A model generated the notes under the pieces. That model was not told the origin of the DNA. It did no database searches and was given only the letters and a program-made list of their open reading frames with translations. From contig CALBLK010000067.1 of NCBI GenBank assembly GCA_937895845.1, forward strand, positions 1 through 51,204: DNA of 51,204 bases. The letters are read 5' to 3'. Shown here piece after piece: positions 26,628-34,588 of the stretch (position 1 is the first letter of the stretch; each line of letters opens with the position of its first letter). The position numbers were made by a program, and so were the translations under genes. This DNA is from an uncultured Prevotella sp. GTDB lineage: Bacteria > Bacteroidota > Bacteroidia > Bacteroidales > Bacteroidaceae.

Positions 26628-27245
26628 TTATCTCACAAAGACCTTCCTGCACTCGCCGCCGCGGCTGCGCAGCAGGTAGAGGCCGCGGGGCAGCGCGCCG
26701 GCCCCCTGGACGTTGCGGCGGACAAGGCGACCGGTGGCGTCGTAAGCGTCGCAAGACCGGGTCCGGCTGTCGGTGCCGGCGCTCTCAATGCCGGCGGGGT
26801 CGGCGTGAACGGCCTTCACGGTGACAGTGAACTCCTGGTCAAGGATGGAGAAGGTGAGGTTGACGGTGGTGGTGCCATATTGCTTCATGCGGAAGCCGAG
26901 CTGGGTGCCGGCAGCGCTCTCGGGGCTGACCATGAAGTCCTTGTCGTAGACCACGGTGGAGAAGGCCGAGCAGGTTCCGCCCATGCAGATTTGGAACTTC
27001 TCGCTGGCGGCGGAGTTCTCGACAATCTCCACATGACAGGTTCCGCCAAGGTCTTCGTCGGTGAGGTTGTAGACGGAGAGGGCTGTGCCGGTCTCTATCT
27101 CGTAGCGCGAGCCTACCTTCTCGGGGGTGAACGTCACCACGTCGCCGTCTTTCACCGGCTGGCCATTGTAGCGCACTTCAAAACTCTGGGCATTCAGGGC
27201 AACAAAGGCGCCCAATGCCACGGCTAATGTAAACAGTCTTTTCAT
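26628..27245 (-). CDS. Small secreted protein with type IX-style sorting tail
   Basis: The 205-residue protein has a signal peptide (1-19, cut after LNAQ). The central beta-rich domain of about 125 residues contains CHVEIVENSAASEKFQICMGGTC, with three Cys that may pair. The C-terminal tail (YDATGRLVRRNVQGAGALPRGLYLLRSRGG, then KVFVR) matches the pattern of T9SS type A sorting domains. Proteins like this commonly accompany Omp28-type genes in Bacteroidales. It lies 85 bp upstream of the large Omp28 gene and 64 bp downstream of the Omp28-like lipoprotein, in the same direction. Its function is unknown, and a partner role for the redox proteins is inference. Confidence 0.8.
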   Translation of the reverse strand: MKRLFTLAVALGAFVALNAQSFEVRYNGQPVKDGDVVTFTPEKVGSRYEIETGTALSVYNLTDEDLGGTCHVEIVENSAASEKFQICMGGTCSAFSTVVYDKDFMVSPESAAGTQLGFRMKQYGTTTVNLTFSILDQEFTVTVKAVHADPAGIESAGTDSRTRSCDAYDATGRLVRRNVQGAGALPRGLYLLRSRGGECRKVFVR

Positions 27246-27309
27246 CTTATGCTTGCTTTATACTATACTTGCTTTACCTGATTATTGTCTTGTTCCGGCG
27301 GCGCGCCGC

Positions 27310-28152
27310 TTACCTGCGCACCTTCACGGGCACCCTGACGGTCTGGCAGACTCCGCTGTTGTCGGTCACAAAGGCTACGATGGAGAGGTTGGCCACGTTC
27401 CACCGGCTGTCCACGGGGATGCGGTAGGCGAAGCGGGCGGTCTTGTGGCCCCTGAAGGTCACGGCATCGCCGTCGAGGGGGGTGGCGCTGGCGCGCAGGA
27501 TATTGTTGTGCTCGTAGGCGAAATCATAGTGGTCGGAGAATTTCTGGAAGGCGGTGATATGGTCTTCAGTGACCCACACGGAGAGGCGGGCGTTGGCGTC
27601 GGCCTCAGTGAGGGCCAGAACATCCACGGTGATGGTGCTGTCGGCAGGCTGGCAGGTTGCCGTGGCGCCGAGCCTGAGCACAGGCGGCAGCTTGAAGGCG
27701 TCAAGGATGGCGGTGAGCCACTTGCTGCTGGCATTCTCGGGTTTCGAACCCACATCGTCGCGGATCACCACCCCGCCACGGCGGTCGACCAGCAGGGACG
27801 GCTGGGACGGACTGCCCACCTGCTTGTAGCGTTCCTCGCCCATCCCGGTGACAAGGCTCTTGAAGTCTTCGTCGTCCTCGGCAGGGTCGGCGCCGAAGCC
27901 CTCGTCAACGCCGCAGTGGATGGTGACCACCACCACGGTGTCGGCCCCATACTGCTGCTGAAGCTGGTGGAGCTGGGCGGCCCCGTAGGGGCAGTTCGTA
28001 CAGTACTGGCCGGAGAACTCCTCGACCAGCACGGAGCGGGTCACGCTCACGGAGGGCACCTCAATCAGGCGGTCGCGCTCGGCGATGCTGTCACAGGCGG
28101 CAAGCAGGGCGACGCCGGCAAGGAGGGCGGTAGTTAAATGACGGAATTTCAT
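27310..28152 (-). CDS. Omp28-like lipoprotein with CxxC thioredoxin-like site
   Basis: The 280-residue protein starts at ATG 28152 (MKFRHLTTALLAGVALLAAC), a clear lipoprotein signal with Cys20. The upstream in-frame extension is high-GC noise and was rejected. The domain opens with VLVEEFSGQYCTNCPYGAAQLHQL, so the CxxC is Cys51-Cys54. It continues with a thioredoxin-like fold (DTVVVVTIHCGVDEG, SQPSLLVDRRG). The second half is a beta-sandwich region. It belongs to the Omp28-related family and is expected at the outer membrane. It lies between the DUF6029 barrel gene and a sorting-tail protein, in one likely operon beginning with tlpA. Confidence 0.85.
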   Translation of the reverse strand: MKFRHLTTALLAGVALLAACDSIAERDRLIEVPSVSVTRSVLVEEFSGQYCTNCPYGAAQLHQLQQQYGADTVVVVTIHCGVDEGFGADPAEDDEDFKSLVTGMGEERYKQVGSPSQPSLLVDRRGGVVIRDDVGSKPENASSKWLTAILDAFKLPPVLRLGATATCQPADSTITVDVLALTEADANARLSVWVTEDHITAFQKFSDHYDFAYEHNNILRASATPLDGDAVTFRGHKTARFAYRIPVDSRWNVANLSIVAFVTDNSGVCQTVRVPVKVRR

Positions 28153-28199
28153 AGGGCGAACAGGAATTTGGTGAATCGGGGGGGGTGACGGCCGGGGCA

Positions 28200-29885
28200 T
28201 CAGAAGTTGTAGTTGTAAGAAACGGTGGCTCCCTTGCTGGCCGGCACATAGCGGCACACGCCGCCCGAGCAGTTGTAGCCGGCGCGGTTGCGCACATAGC
28301 CCAGCTGGAGGCGGTGGGCGCCGGCGGTATAGGTGACATAGCCGCTGTAATAGTGGAGGCCGGTGGCGCCGCAGTTCCACTCGTCGGACACGGTGAACAT
28401 CAGGCGGGGCAGCACGGAGAGTTCCAGCAGGCCGAAGGCCCAGTCGTGCTCGTCGTCGCCGGTGGTGAGATACTGGGCCTCGCCGCGCAGGGTGACCTTG
28501 TTGCTGAAGCGGTACTTGCCCTCGGCCACGAAGATGTTGCTGTGAACCATTCCACCCTTGCCCTCGACGGCGGTCTTGTTGTAGTACTGGTTCATGTACA
28601 TGAGGTTGAGCTTGAGGTCACGGCTGAGCTTCTTCTCGAGCTGCACGTTGAAGTCCTGGTAGTAGCGCTCGTCGCCCCACTTCCAGAAGGCGGAGCCGTA
28701 GCCGTCGGTGCCGCCGGCGTGCTCGTTGCGGTCGATGGCGTGAACGTGGGAGAAGTTGGCCTTGAGCTTGGTGCCATACTTGCCGCCGAGCGGGGTGTGG
28801 CGCTTGAAGGTGTAGCCCAGCTCGGCCTGGTAGGCCCACTCGCCGTTGGGGTTGGTGGCGTAGGGGTAGTGGGCGGCCAGGGCGTAGGTGTGGTCCATGG
28901 TGAAGGCGGGCAGGTGGTTGATGTACGACGAGTTGTCCGGCTCGGCCGAGGTCATGGTGCGGCGGCTGCGGTAGGACATGTTGTCGCTGCGCTTGGCCTG
29001 GAGCAGCAGGCTCATGCCACGCTTGGAGTAGCTGGCGGAGAGCATGGCCACAGAGCCCTTGCGGTAGATGTAGCCGTTGTCCTGCGAGGGGTCCTGCCCC
29101 TTGCCGGCATACTCGGCGAGCACGTTCCAGCCGCCTTTCTGCAGGCGGAGGCGCAGGTCGTAGGCCCCGACAAACTTGGGGAAGTTGTAGCGGTGGGTGG
29201 CGTCGGCCATGAGCACCTCGTCATTGTCCTCGTACTTGGTGACATAGGAGGCGCCAAGGGTGAGGTAGGTGGCGCGCTGCCGCAGGGCCTTCACCCACTG
29301 GTCGACGCCCAGCTCGAGGTCGGCGCCGCCCACCCACGAGTCGTTCCAGTTCCAGTAGCGTCGCTGCTTGCCGGCGAGCACCTTGACGGTGGCGCCGGCC
29401 ACGGGGGTGGCCACGAGCCGTCCGCCCAGCAGGGAGTTGTCGATGCCGAGGCTGCGCTCCTCGTAGGTGCGCAGCACAAAGCCGGAGCCAAACTGCTCGT
29501 AGAACGTGCCGAGGGTGAGCTCGGCATGCTTCACATGGCCCTTGAGGTAGAAGAAGGGCACGCCCCAGCCGGCATAGTCCTTGTGGAATCCGGGCAGGGG
29601 ATGCTCGAGGTACTCGAGCCGCGCGCCGGCGTCGAGGTGGTTGGTGGTGAGGCTCAGCTCGGCGAAGGTGTTGGTGAGGGCGGTCTCGCTGTAGCTCCCG
29701 GTGCCTATCTTGCTGTCGCTCTGGGGAAAGAGGATGTCGCTCTGGATGCTTCCGCTGAGCGTGGGCTTGCCAAAGAAGCCGCTGTCGCCCGACTGTGCCG
29801 GGGCGGAAGTGGCCACGGCAAGGGTGAGCGCAGCCGGCAGCAGGGTGCGTCCGGCGCGGTGGCTGAGGGGGAAAAGGCTGTTCAT
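28200..29885 (-). CDS. DUF6029-type outer-membrane beta-barrel protein
   Basis: The 561-residue protein starts at ATG 29885 (MNSLFPLSHRAGRTLLP). A signal peptide ends near TSAPAQ. The mature part begins GFFGKPTLSGSIQSDILFPQ. The rest is a succession of amphipathic beta strands rich in Tyr and Gly (YAGWGVPFFYLKGHVKHAEL, TYLTLGASYVTKYEDN) and ends in Phe (VSYNYNF), as outer-membrane barrels do. I recognise the pattern as DUF6029, a Bacteroidales barrel family often found next to TlpA and Omp28 genes. There is no TonB plug domain. Transport or anchoring of the neighbouring thioredoxin-like proteins is a plausible but unproven role. Confidence 0.8.
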   Translation of the reverse strand: MNSLFPLSHRAGRTLLPAALTLAVATSAPAQSGDSGFFGKPTLSGSIQSDILFPQSDSKIGTGSYSETALTNTFAELSLTTNHLDAGARLEYLEHPLPGFHKDYAGWGVPFFYLKGHVKHAELTLGTFYEQFGSGFVLRTYEERSLGIDNSLLGGRLVATPVAGATVKVLAGKQRRYWNWNDSWVGGADLELGVDQWVKALRQRATYLTLGASYVTKYEDNDEVLMADATHRYNFPKFVGAYDLRLRLQKGGWNVLAEYAGKGQDPSQDNGYIYRKGSVAMLSASYSKRGMSLLLQAKRSDNMSYRSRRTMTSAEPDNSSYINHLPAFTMDHTYALAAHYPYATNPNGEWAYQAELGYTFKRHTPLGGKYGTKLKANFSHVHAIDRNEHAGGTDGYGSAFWKWGDERYYQDFNVQLEKKLSRDLKLNLMYMNQYYNKTAVEGKGGMVHSNIFVAEGKYRFSNKVTLRGEAQYLTTGDDEHDWAFGLLELSVLPRLMFTVSDEWNCGATGLHYYSGYVTYTAGAHRLQLGYVRNRAGYNCSGGVCRYVPASKGATVSYNYNF

Positions 29886-29912
29886 GGGGTACTGCTGGGT
29901 TGGGGTTGGCAC

Positions 29913-30401
29913 TTACTTTGCGAGCTGCCTTATCTTCTCGATCAGCTCCTGCTCGGCGCCCTCGGTGTAGCCGTTGTGCTTGTACACAATGTTGCCCCGG
30001 CCGTCGACGAGCAGCACGTAGGGTATCATCTGGATGCCCAGGGCGCGCTTGAAGTCGCTGTTGGGGTCGAGCAGCACGTCGTAGGTCCAGCCGTTGCCGT
30101 CGACGAGGGGCTTCACCTTGTTGATGTTCTGCGCCTGGTCGATGCTCACGGCAATCACCTTGACACCTGTCTCCTCGCGCCACTCGTCGTACACCTCGCT
30201 GATGGCGGTTAGCTCGCGGTTGCAGGGCTTGCACCAGGTGGCGAAGAACGAAATGACAAAGGGCTTGCCGCCATTGCTGAGCTTGGCGGTGTCAACGGTC
30301 TTGCCGTTGATGTCCTTCAGGGTGACAGAGGGCAGCTGGGCTGCGGCCCCGCCAGCAAGGGCGAAGAGGAGCAGCAGGGTGGAAAATAGTCTGGTCTTCA
30401 T
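29913..30401 (-). CDS. TlpA-like periplasmic thiol-disulfide protein
   Basis: The 162-residue protein has a signal peptide (1-21, cut after AAAQ). A TlpA/ResA-type thioredoxin domain follows, with SFFATWCKPCNREL (Cys57, Cys60) and a cis-Pro region (IQMIPYVLLVDGRGNIV). No lipobox is present, so it should be soluble in the periplasm or attached by its signal. TlpA proteins reduce disulfides in exported proteins. It is the first gene of the five-gene cluster (tlpA, DUF6029 barrel, Omp28 lipoprotein, sorting-tail protein, Omp28 protein). No consensus -7 element was found upstream; instead a 22-bp-period repeat lies there. Confidence 0.9.
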   Translation of the reverse strand: MKTRLFSTLLLLFALAGGAAAQLPSVTLKDINGKTVDTAKLSNGGKPFVISFFATWCKPCNRELTAISEVYDEWREETGVKVIAVSIDQAQNINKVKPLVDGNGWTYDVLLDPNSDFKRALGIQMIPYVLLVDGRGNIVYKHNGYTEGAEQELIEKIRQLAK

Positions 30402-30424
30402 TGTATCTGCTGTTTGAATACTAA

Positions 30425-30512
30425 AATGGGTCTGTCGGTCTGCTTCAATGCATCTGACGACACTCTAAAATGCGCCGGACAGTTTGCCTGAATGCGCCGG
30501 ACAGTTAAAAGA
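30425..30512 (-). repeat. 22-bp-period repeat array upstream of tlpA (four units)
   Basis: Units start at 30425, 30447, 30469 and 30491 and all begin with AATG. The last two share their first 16 bases (AATGCGCCGGACAGTT) and the first two are decayed. On the minus strand the core reads GGCAAACTGTCCGG, close to the GCCAAACGGTGCGG core of the 18.0 kb array. It occupies the region where the tlpA promoter should be. Confidence 0.6.
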
Positions 30513-30552
30513 CCAGGCCCCAGACCGCCCCAAGGGACGGTTCGGGGCCTGG
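30507..30552 (-). terminator. Terminator of the secreted protein gene 30606-32012
   Basis: CCAGGCCCC (30513-30521) pairs with GGGGCCTGG (30544-30552), with an inner ACCG/CGGT stem. On the minus strand the hairpin is followed by TCTTTTAAC. It lies about 55 bp after the stop. Confidence 0.85.
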
Positions 30553-30605
30553 ATGTAGTTGTTGTTGTGTTGCGCGCTTGCCGCTGCCAGGCGGCAAGGC
30601 GGGGG

Positions 30606-32012
30606 TTATTTCAGAATCTTGGTGCTGGTAACGACACCGTTGGCCGAGCGCACGCGCTTCACGACAAGTCCCTTGGCGCTGGCGTCAACACGGCGGCCCT
30701 GCAGGTCGAAGTACTCAACCGTGGCGTTGCCGGCGGCAGCCTGGGCGTTCACGCCCTTGATGCCGGAAATAATTTCGTTGGTAATGGTGATAACCGTACC
30801 TGCCTCGGCATCGAATGCAGAGCCGTCACCATAAATATAGCAATAAAGGCCAAGATTCTCCATTTCTTTTGAACCAAAAAGTTCACCGTAATAGGCCGAG
30901 CCGTCGGAAGAAAGGACAATGGTTCCGTCTTCGTTATAATCAAGAAACATATTTAGCATTTCTGCAAGATAAAGTTTTTCTCCACTCACTGTAACAGGAT
31001 AGAAAACAATGTCGCAGTAGGGCTTAGATCCGTCGGTCAGCTCCAATGTGCCAGAACCGATATACTGATTGCAATACACATAGGCACCGATAATATCAGT
31101 CTGGTCCTCTGAAAGCTGGTAGTCTATCTGATACCAGGCATCAGGATTGGCAACAGACAAGCCCTTGATGAACATACAGTCGCCAGCAAAGACAACGCGC
31201 GCAGTGTCGCTACCTAAATTGATATGCTTACCCTCGGAATTCACATAATCCTGGACCACCTTGGCTCTGAAAGTTGCAGCATCAAGGGAGTCGGCACAAT
31301 AGTGATACTGATAATTCTTCACTGTATACTCGACGGGAGTGCTTGAGTCACCCACGAAGAAGCCATAAAGGAGGTCACGGCAAACAATCTGCTTCGAATC
31401 CTTGAAATAGTAGGCGCCAAACGTCTTGTCGCTGAGACGTGAGAAACCGCTATTCTTGTCATAGCTCATAAGGGCCAGGTTGTAGGTCTTAGTACCATCA
31501 TTACTCTCAAAAGTGTTGCCCTCAATGCTGAAAGTGATGGAGTCAATGCCAACCTCAGGGCCATACTTCTGCGTAAAGTAGTTGTCTGCACTGCGCTTGC
31601 CTTGAAAGTAGGCAAAGTTGCCATCGACGAGCATCCTGACAGAATCGTTGCTCACGGCAACAGTGCCTTCGTTCATGCTGGTCTGCGCACTACTCTGCCA
31701 GTTGTCAAGATAAGGATATTCAACGTAGTATGTTCTGAAAATGTCATACTTGCTTTCGCGCGGGGTTCCCTCTGCCTTCTTGACATCAAGATGGCGCTTG
31801 GGGGCAGACTTCAGGATCTTGGCAGTCTCAAGCTTGGCTTTCTTCACCTCGTCGGGCGAGAAAAGGAGTGACTGCTGAATGTTGTGCTGCTTAGCTGAAA
31901 TCACATTGGGATGGCTCAAGGCCTTCATGATTTCAGCACGCTGCTGAACGGTTTGTGCTGTTGACCCCAGCGAAACAAGGGCGGCAGCTAAAATGAGTGT
32001 AAACTTTTTCAT
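30606..32012 (-). CDS. Secreted protein of unknown function with C-terminal sorting-like tail
   Basis: The 468-residue protein has a signal peptide (1-19, cut after STAQ). A short charged helical region (about 20-75) is followed by a long beta-rich domain with many Tyr and Asp residues (YYVEYPYLDNW, FYPVTVSGEKLYLAEMLNMF). The end, EYFDLQGRRVDASAKGLVVKRV, then STKIL, is the sorting-like tail of Bacteroidetes exported proteins. No catalytic motif is recognised. The gene has its own excellent promoter and terminator and is therefore monocistronic. It is less GC-biased in codon choice than its neighbours. A surface or secreted binding role is inference only. Confidence 0.75.
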   Translation of the reverse strand: MKKFTLILAAALVSLGSTAQTVQQRAEIMKALSHPNVISAKQHNIQQSLLFSPDEVKKAKLETAKILKSAPKRHLDVKKAEGTPRESKYDIFRTYYVEYPYLDNWQSSAQTSMNEGTVAVSNDSVRMLVDGNFAYFQGKRSADNYFTQKYGPEVGIDSITFSIEGNTFESNDGTKTYNLALMSYDKNSGFSRLSDKTFGAYYFKDSKQIVCRDLLYGFFVGDSSTPVEYTVKNYQYHYCADSLDAATFRAKVVQDYVNSEGKHINLGSDTARVVFAGDCMFIKGLSVANPDAWYQIDYQLSEDQTDIIGAYVYCNQYIGSGTLELTDGSKPYCDIVFYPVTVSGEKLYLAEMLNMFLDYNEDGTIVLSSDGSAYYGELFGSKEMENLGLYCYIYGDGSAFDAEAGTVITITNEIISGIKGVNAQAAAGNATVEYFDLQGRRVDASAKGLVVKRVRSANGVVTSTKILK

Positions 32013-32045
32013 GCTAAAGTAATTAAATTGTTATCGAATACGGTG

Positions 32046-32076
32046 CAAAATTACAGATATTATCATTATTGCCAAA
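32046..32076 (-). promoter_or_regulatory. Promoter of the secreted protein gene
   Basis: On the minus strand TTTG (32073-32076), a 19-bp spacer and TAATTTTG (32046-32053) match the Bacteroidetes promoter. It lies 34 bp before the start codon. Confidence 0.85.
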
Positions 32077-32100
32077 CAAAATGGAGGGAAAACCGCTTGA

Positions 32101-32149
32101 GAGCAATGACTTTTAACACTATTAAAAGGTTAGGGCTGTCATTGCGCTC
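32101..32149 (-). terminator. Terminator-like hairpin after the susCD operon
   Basis: GAGC-AATGAC (32101-32110) pairs with GTCATTGC-GCTC (32138-32149) with a small bulge. An inner CTTTTAA/TTAAAAG stem is also present. On the minus strand GGTTTTCCC follows. It is about 70 bp beyond the DUF4302 stop. Confidence 0.55.
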
Positions 32150-32220
32150 AAACGTTCGTGCGAATGCTCGGCGAAAGTGCCGGGGAGGAATCATGTACCG
32201 TCCCAGGCAACCCACCGGCC

Positions 32221-33624
32221 TTACTCGTCCAAAGAGGGGCGGTCGGCCGGGTCGCGGAGCGGATAGGGAATGGTCTGGGTCGTGAAGTGCATATCGTTGT
32301 TGGCACGGTTGTTACACTTCAAGTCACAAGAGGTGCGCATCTGGTTGTCCGACGAGACGGTGAACGTGGCGTTGGCAAACGGACGGGTGGCATAACTATA
32401 GCCACGCCCAAGCAGAATGTCGGTGTCGCCGGAGCCCTCGTTGGTAAGCTTGAACTTAATCTGGTCGTCGCCCACCAGTTCCGTTGTCAGGTAAATGATG
32501 CCGGCGAAGGCATCGTAAAGGTGCTCCTGGTAAACATAGTAGTAAAGGCCGAAGTAGTCGCTGATGCGGCCCACACCGACTAAGGTTACCTCGCCGTTGA
32601 GGTCGATATCCTCGTCAAGGCCGTAGTCCTCCTTTTTCCAGAGGCAGTTGGTCTTGGCCTGCTTGTCCCACAGTTTCCAATACTTCTGCGTCCATGTGCC
32701 AACGTTCTCCTTGGAAGTGAACCAGAGACTGTTGACAAACTGGCGGTTCAGCGGGTCGACAACGAGCTTGACCTCCGGGTTGTCGAAGCTCTCGAACTCC
32801 TTGGTCGCAGCGTTATATTTGAAGCCGCTGATTCTGTGGCCCTTGTAGTCGATGGACTTGTAGAACTCCATGCCCTCGGGCGTAATGATATACGAGGCGG
32901 TGCCCACCTGGCGGTCGTTGCCTGAAATATAATAATAGGAGAGGCCGCGCAGGTCGGTATAGAACGTGGTGGTGTCAATCCGCTCGTACACCGAGTCGCG
33001 GTTGTTAACCCTCACCGTGTCCTTGACCTTGGCCACCAGGCTGTAGCTCTTGGCATACATGTGGTTGTCAACGTCGGCGAGCTTGCCGAGGTAGGCCGAC
33101 CATTCCTCGCCCTCGGCCATCGGGTACATCACCACGCGGTTGCCCGAGGCGCGCCCCTTGAGCACCACGCTGTCCTTGCAGGCGGAGAGCACGCCGAACT
33201 CGTTGTCACCGCCCATTCCGGTTCCCGTCTCGCCGGTGATGACCACCTTGGGGTCGCTCATCTTCGAGAAGATGGCGTTGTAGGTGTCAAAGGTCAGCGT
33301 GACACCGCTGCTCTGGTAAATCTTGTAGAGGCTGGTGGCCTTGGCGGTGATGTCGCCCGAGATGTCAGCGTCGCCCGAGCAGGTGAGATAGCCCTTTTCG
33401 TCGAACTGCATCACGAAGTTGAAGCCGCCGTACGACTGCTCCTTTGAGGGAAAGTATTTCACCCGCCAGCCATTGGGGGCGCCGGTGAGCACGCTGTAAC
33501 AGTTCTGGATGGAGGCATCGGCACGGTTGGCCGACGAGTCATCAAAGAAGTCGTCCTGTTCCACTGTGCAGGCAGCCAGCGAGAACGCCGCTGCCAGGAT
33601 TGTCATATATGCTATGCGTTTCAT
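32221..33624 (-). CDS. DUF4302 lipoprotein
   Basis: The 467-residue protein has a lipobox (AFSLAAC, Cys19) and the DUF4302 pattern: NCYSVLTGAPNGWRVKYFPS, GGFNFVMQFDEKGYLT, YNAIFSKMSDP, then SYIITPEGMEFYKSI. DUF4302 proteins are surface-type lipoproteins found in SusCD loci of Bacteroidetes next to Mx1-type metallopeptidases, exactly as here. No catalytic motif is known for the family, and a ligand-binding role is inferred from its position. Its ATG overlaps the stop of the peptidase gene by 4 bp (33621-33624), indicating coupled translation. It is the last gene of the operon. Confidence 0.85.
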   Translation of the reverse strand: MKRIAYMTILAAAFSLAACTVEQDDFFDDSSANRADASIQNCYSVLTGAPNGWRVKYFPSKEQSYGGFNFVMQFDEKGYLTCSGDADISGDITAKATSLYKIYQSSGVTLTFDTYNAIFSKMSDPKVVITGETGTGMGGDNEFGVLSACKDSVVLKGRASGNRVVMYPMAEGEEWSAYLGKLADVDNHMYAKSYSLVAKVKDTVRVNNRDSVYERIDTTTFYTDLRGLSYYYISGNDRQVGTASYIITPEGMEFYKSIDYKGHRISGFKYNAATKEFESFDNPEVKLVVDPLNRQFVNSLWFTSKENVGTWTQKYWKLWDKQAKTNCLWKKEDYGLDEDIDLNGEVTLVGVGRISDYFGLYYYVYQEHLYDAFAGIIYLTTELVGDDQIKFKLTNEGSGDTDILLGRGYSYATRPFANATFTVSSDNQMRTSCDLKCNNRANNDMHFTTQTIPYPLRDPADRPSLDE

Positions 33625-34580
33625 TTTTTCTCGTTGTCTTCGTTAACAGAAATGTCTTTAAAGTCAAGCTCGCGGTAATGCTTGGAGCGGTAGAGCACCT
33701 CGCGTCGCAGTTCGTTGATGTCGATGCCCCATGACTCCTTGAACCACTTGGTGATGATTTCCAGCTTCTTGAGCAGCAGCTCCTTGCCGTTGACATCCTT
33801 GCCCACATAGTTCTTGTAGGCGTCGGGTATGTCGTGGTGGTAGGAGGTGTCGGCACGCGCCAGCAGATAGTTCCAGCGGTCATCCTCGGACGTGATGTAG
33901 GTGGCGATGACCTCCACGAAGTCCTCGCGCGCCTCCATCGAGGCATAGTTGCCCACGAAGCCCATCTTGAAGCACGTCACGCTGTCATTGAGGTTTATCC
34001 ACGCCGGGCCCTGGTAGGACGTCTTGGTCACCTCGTTGAACTCGGTGGGATAGTCCTTGGTCTGGTGAAGGATGTGGGCGAACTCGTGGTGCATGGTGTG
34101 GAAGTACCACTTGTTCAGGAAGTCGATGTCAACGCCGGGGTCGTTGAGGTCGAGCCTGTTGATGTTGTAGAGTGTGATTTTCAGTCCGCCCTCGGCCGTT
34201 CCCAGCTTCACCTGGCCGTCGTCGTAGGCCAGTGACCCCACGAGCATGAGGATCTTGGGGCAGTAGGTGCGGATGAAGTCCTTGCCGGCCAGCTTGGCAT
34301 ACACGTCCAGCCAGAGGTACTTGGTGAGCTTGGCCATGGTGATGGCCTTGTCGTAGTCGGCCGGCGCGAGGTTGTAGTCAGTGTCCGACTCCTTGTACTC
34401 GAAACGGTATTTGAACTGAATGTTGAAACTGTCAACATAGTTCTGCTGCAGCCACTTGTCAAAGTCGTTCTGCTCGACCACCTCGTCGTGGAAGATGGAC
34501 TGCGAGTCGAGGTCGTCGTCGCCACAGGAGACCGTCAGCAGCGCGACAGCTGCAATGAAAAGATATTTTAGCTTCATCAT
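33621..34580 (-). CDS. Zinc-binding metallopeptidase lipoprotein (Mx1 type)
   Basis: The predicted protein has 319 residues. The start at ATG 34580 gives MMKLKYLFIAAVALLTVSC, a lipoprotein signal with Cys19. ATG 34592 is possible but would only add four residues. The zinc site is HTMHHEFAHILHQ, with candidate ligands His165 and His169 and catalytic Glu166. The stretch up to AREDFVEVIATYI probably supplies the third ligand. The family (Peptidase_Mx1, putative zinc-binding lipoproteins) is found in SusCD operons. The gene starts 8 bp from the end of susD. It could trim peptides or glycoproteins at the cell surface before uptake by SusCD, which is inference from context. Confidence 0.88.
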   Translation of the reverse strand: MMKLKYLFIAAVALLTVSCGDDDLDSQSIFHDEVVEQNDFDKWLQQNYVDSFNIQFKYRFEYKESDTDYNLAPADYDKAITMAKLTKYLWLDVYAKLAGKDFIRTYCPKILMLVGSLAYDDGQVKLGTAEGGLKITLYNINRLDLNDPGVDIDFLNKWYFHTMHHEFAHILHQTKDYPTEFNEVTKTSYQGPAWINLNDSVTCFKMGFVGNYASMEAREDFVEVIATYITSEDDRWNYLLARADTSYHHDIPDAYKNYVGKDVNGKELLLKKLEIITKWFKESWGIDINELRREVLYRSKHYRELDFKDISVNEDNEKK

Positions 34581-34588
34581 CTTGCAAG

